A stretch of 14,361 nt of DNA, from the NCBI GenBank assembly GCA_964528035.1, contig CAZGQY010000108.1, positions 1-14,361 on the forward strand, written 5' to 3'. Numbering within the stretch: the first letter of the stretch is position 1; each line of letters begins with the position of its first letter. The DNA is from CAZGQY01 sp964528035 (GTDB lineage Bacteria > Pseudomonadota > Gammaproteobacteria > Methylococcales > UBA1147). The notes under the pieces were generated by a model. The model worked only from the letters and a program-made list of their open reading frames with translations. It was not told the DNA's origin and ran no database searches. Positions 14,294-14,361 of the stretch are shown piece after piece. The position numbers and the translations under genes were made by a program.

Positions 14294-14361
14294 GGAGCGA
14301 GGTTTTAATAATATACGAATCCTGACTTGTCTTATTGTCCGTCTTCTGCGTTGTAGCAACA
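14294..14361. repeat. Foldback element, copy B (truncated by the window end)
   Basis: From GGAGCGAGG at 14294 to the last base, the sequence matches the reverse complement of the right arm of copy A (12029-12097) at 62 of 68 positions, so this copy is inverted relative to copy A. It begins 71 bp upstream of the gmd start and should continue beyond the window with a loop and a second arm. Confidence 0.8.

Overview
The window looks like chromosomal DNA from a gammaproteobacterium, probably free-living and environmental. The SAM-cycle proteins and RsmE resemble the Escherichia/Pseudomonas type, the intergenic DNA is AT-leaning, and short palindromic repeats are common between genes. No genus can be named from the sequence alone. 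No rRNA, tRNA, CRISPR array, integrase, transposase gene or phage gene was seen.

Left third (1-3800, genes on the minus strand): a selO/ydiU protein adenylyltransferase gene, an AEC-family permease gene and a small secreted Pro-Val-repeat protein. The permease gene lies between two 103-bp copies of a hairpin repeat. They are about 90% identical, and two of their differences are paired so that the stem is kept. A decayed coding fragment and a second hairpin repeat lie between selO and the permease.

Middle (3807-8071, minus strand): a compact methyl-cycle cluster transcribed metK > ahcY > metF > rsmE. MetK makes SAM, AhcY hydrolyses the SAH left by methyltransferases, MetF supplies 5-methyl-THF for methionine resynthesis, and RsmE is a SAM-dependent 16S rRNA methyltransferase. 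The metK start is best placed at a GTG with a good Shine-Dalgarno. About 0.7 kb of AT-rich DNA without a visible gene separates metK from the divergent right half.

Right third (8798-14361): surface-polysaccharide sugar genes mixed with small unknown genes and repeats. On the plus strand are a small unknown gene and rfbC-rfbD (last steps of dTDP-L-rhamnose synthesis, overlapping by ATGA, without rfbA/rfbB here). A dense GGGGTC/GACCCC palindromic array and a two-helix membrane protein follow. On the minus strand are a DUF2059 secreted protein split by a frameshift exactly at an A7 tract, and gmd-fcl (GDP-mannose to GDP-L-fucose, also overlapping by ATGA). The gmd-fcl pair is bracketed by inverted copies of a ~160-bp foldback element; the second copy runs off the window end.

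The housekeeping genes are ordinary. The noteworthy content is the small palindromic elements, two families of which bracket a gene or operon, and the A7 frameshift. No complete new multi-gene system was found.
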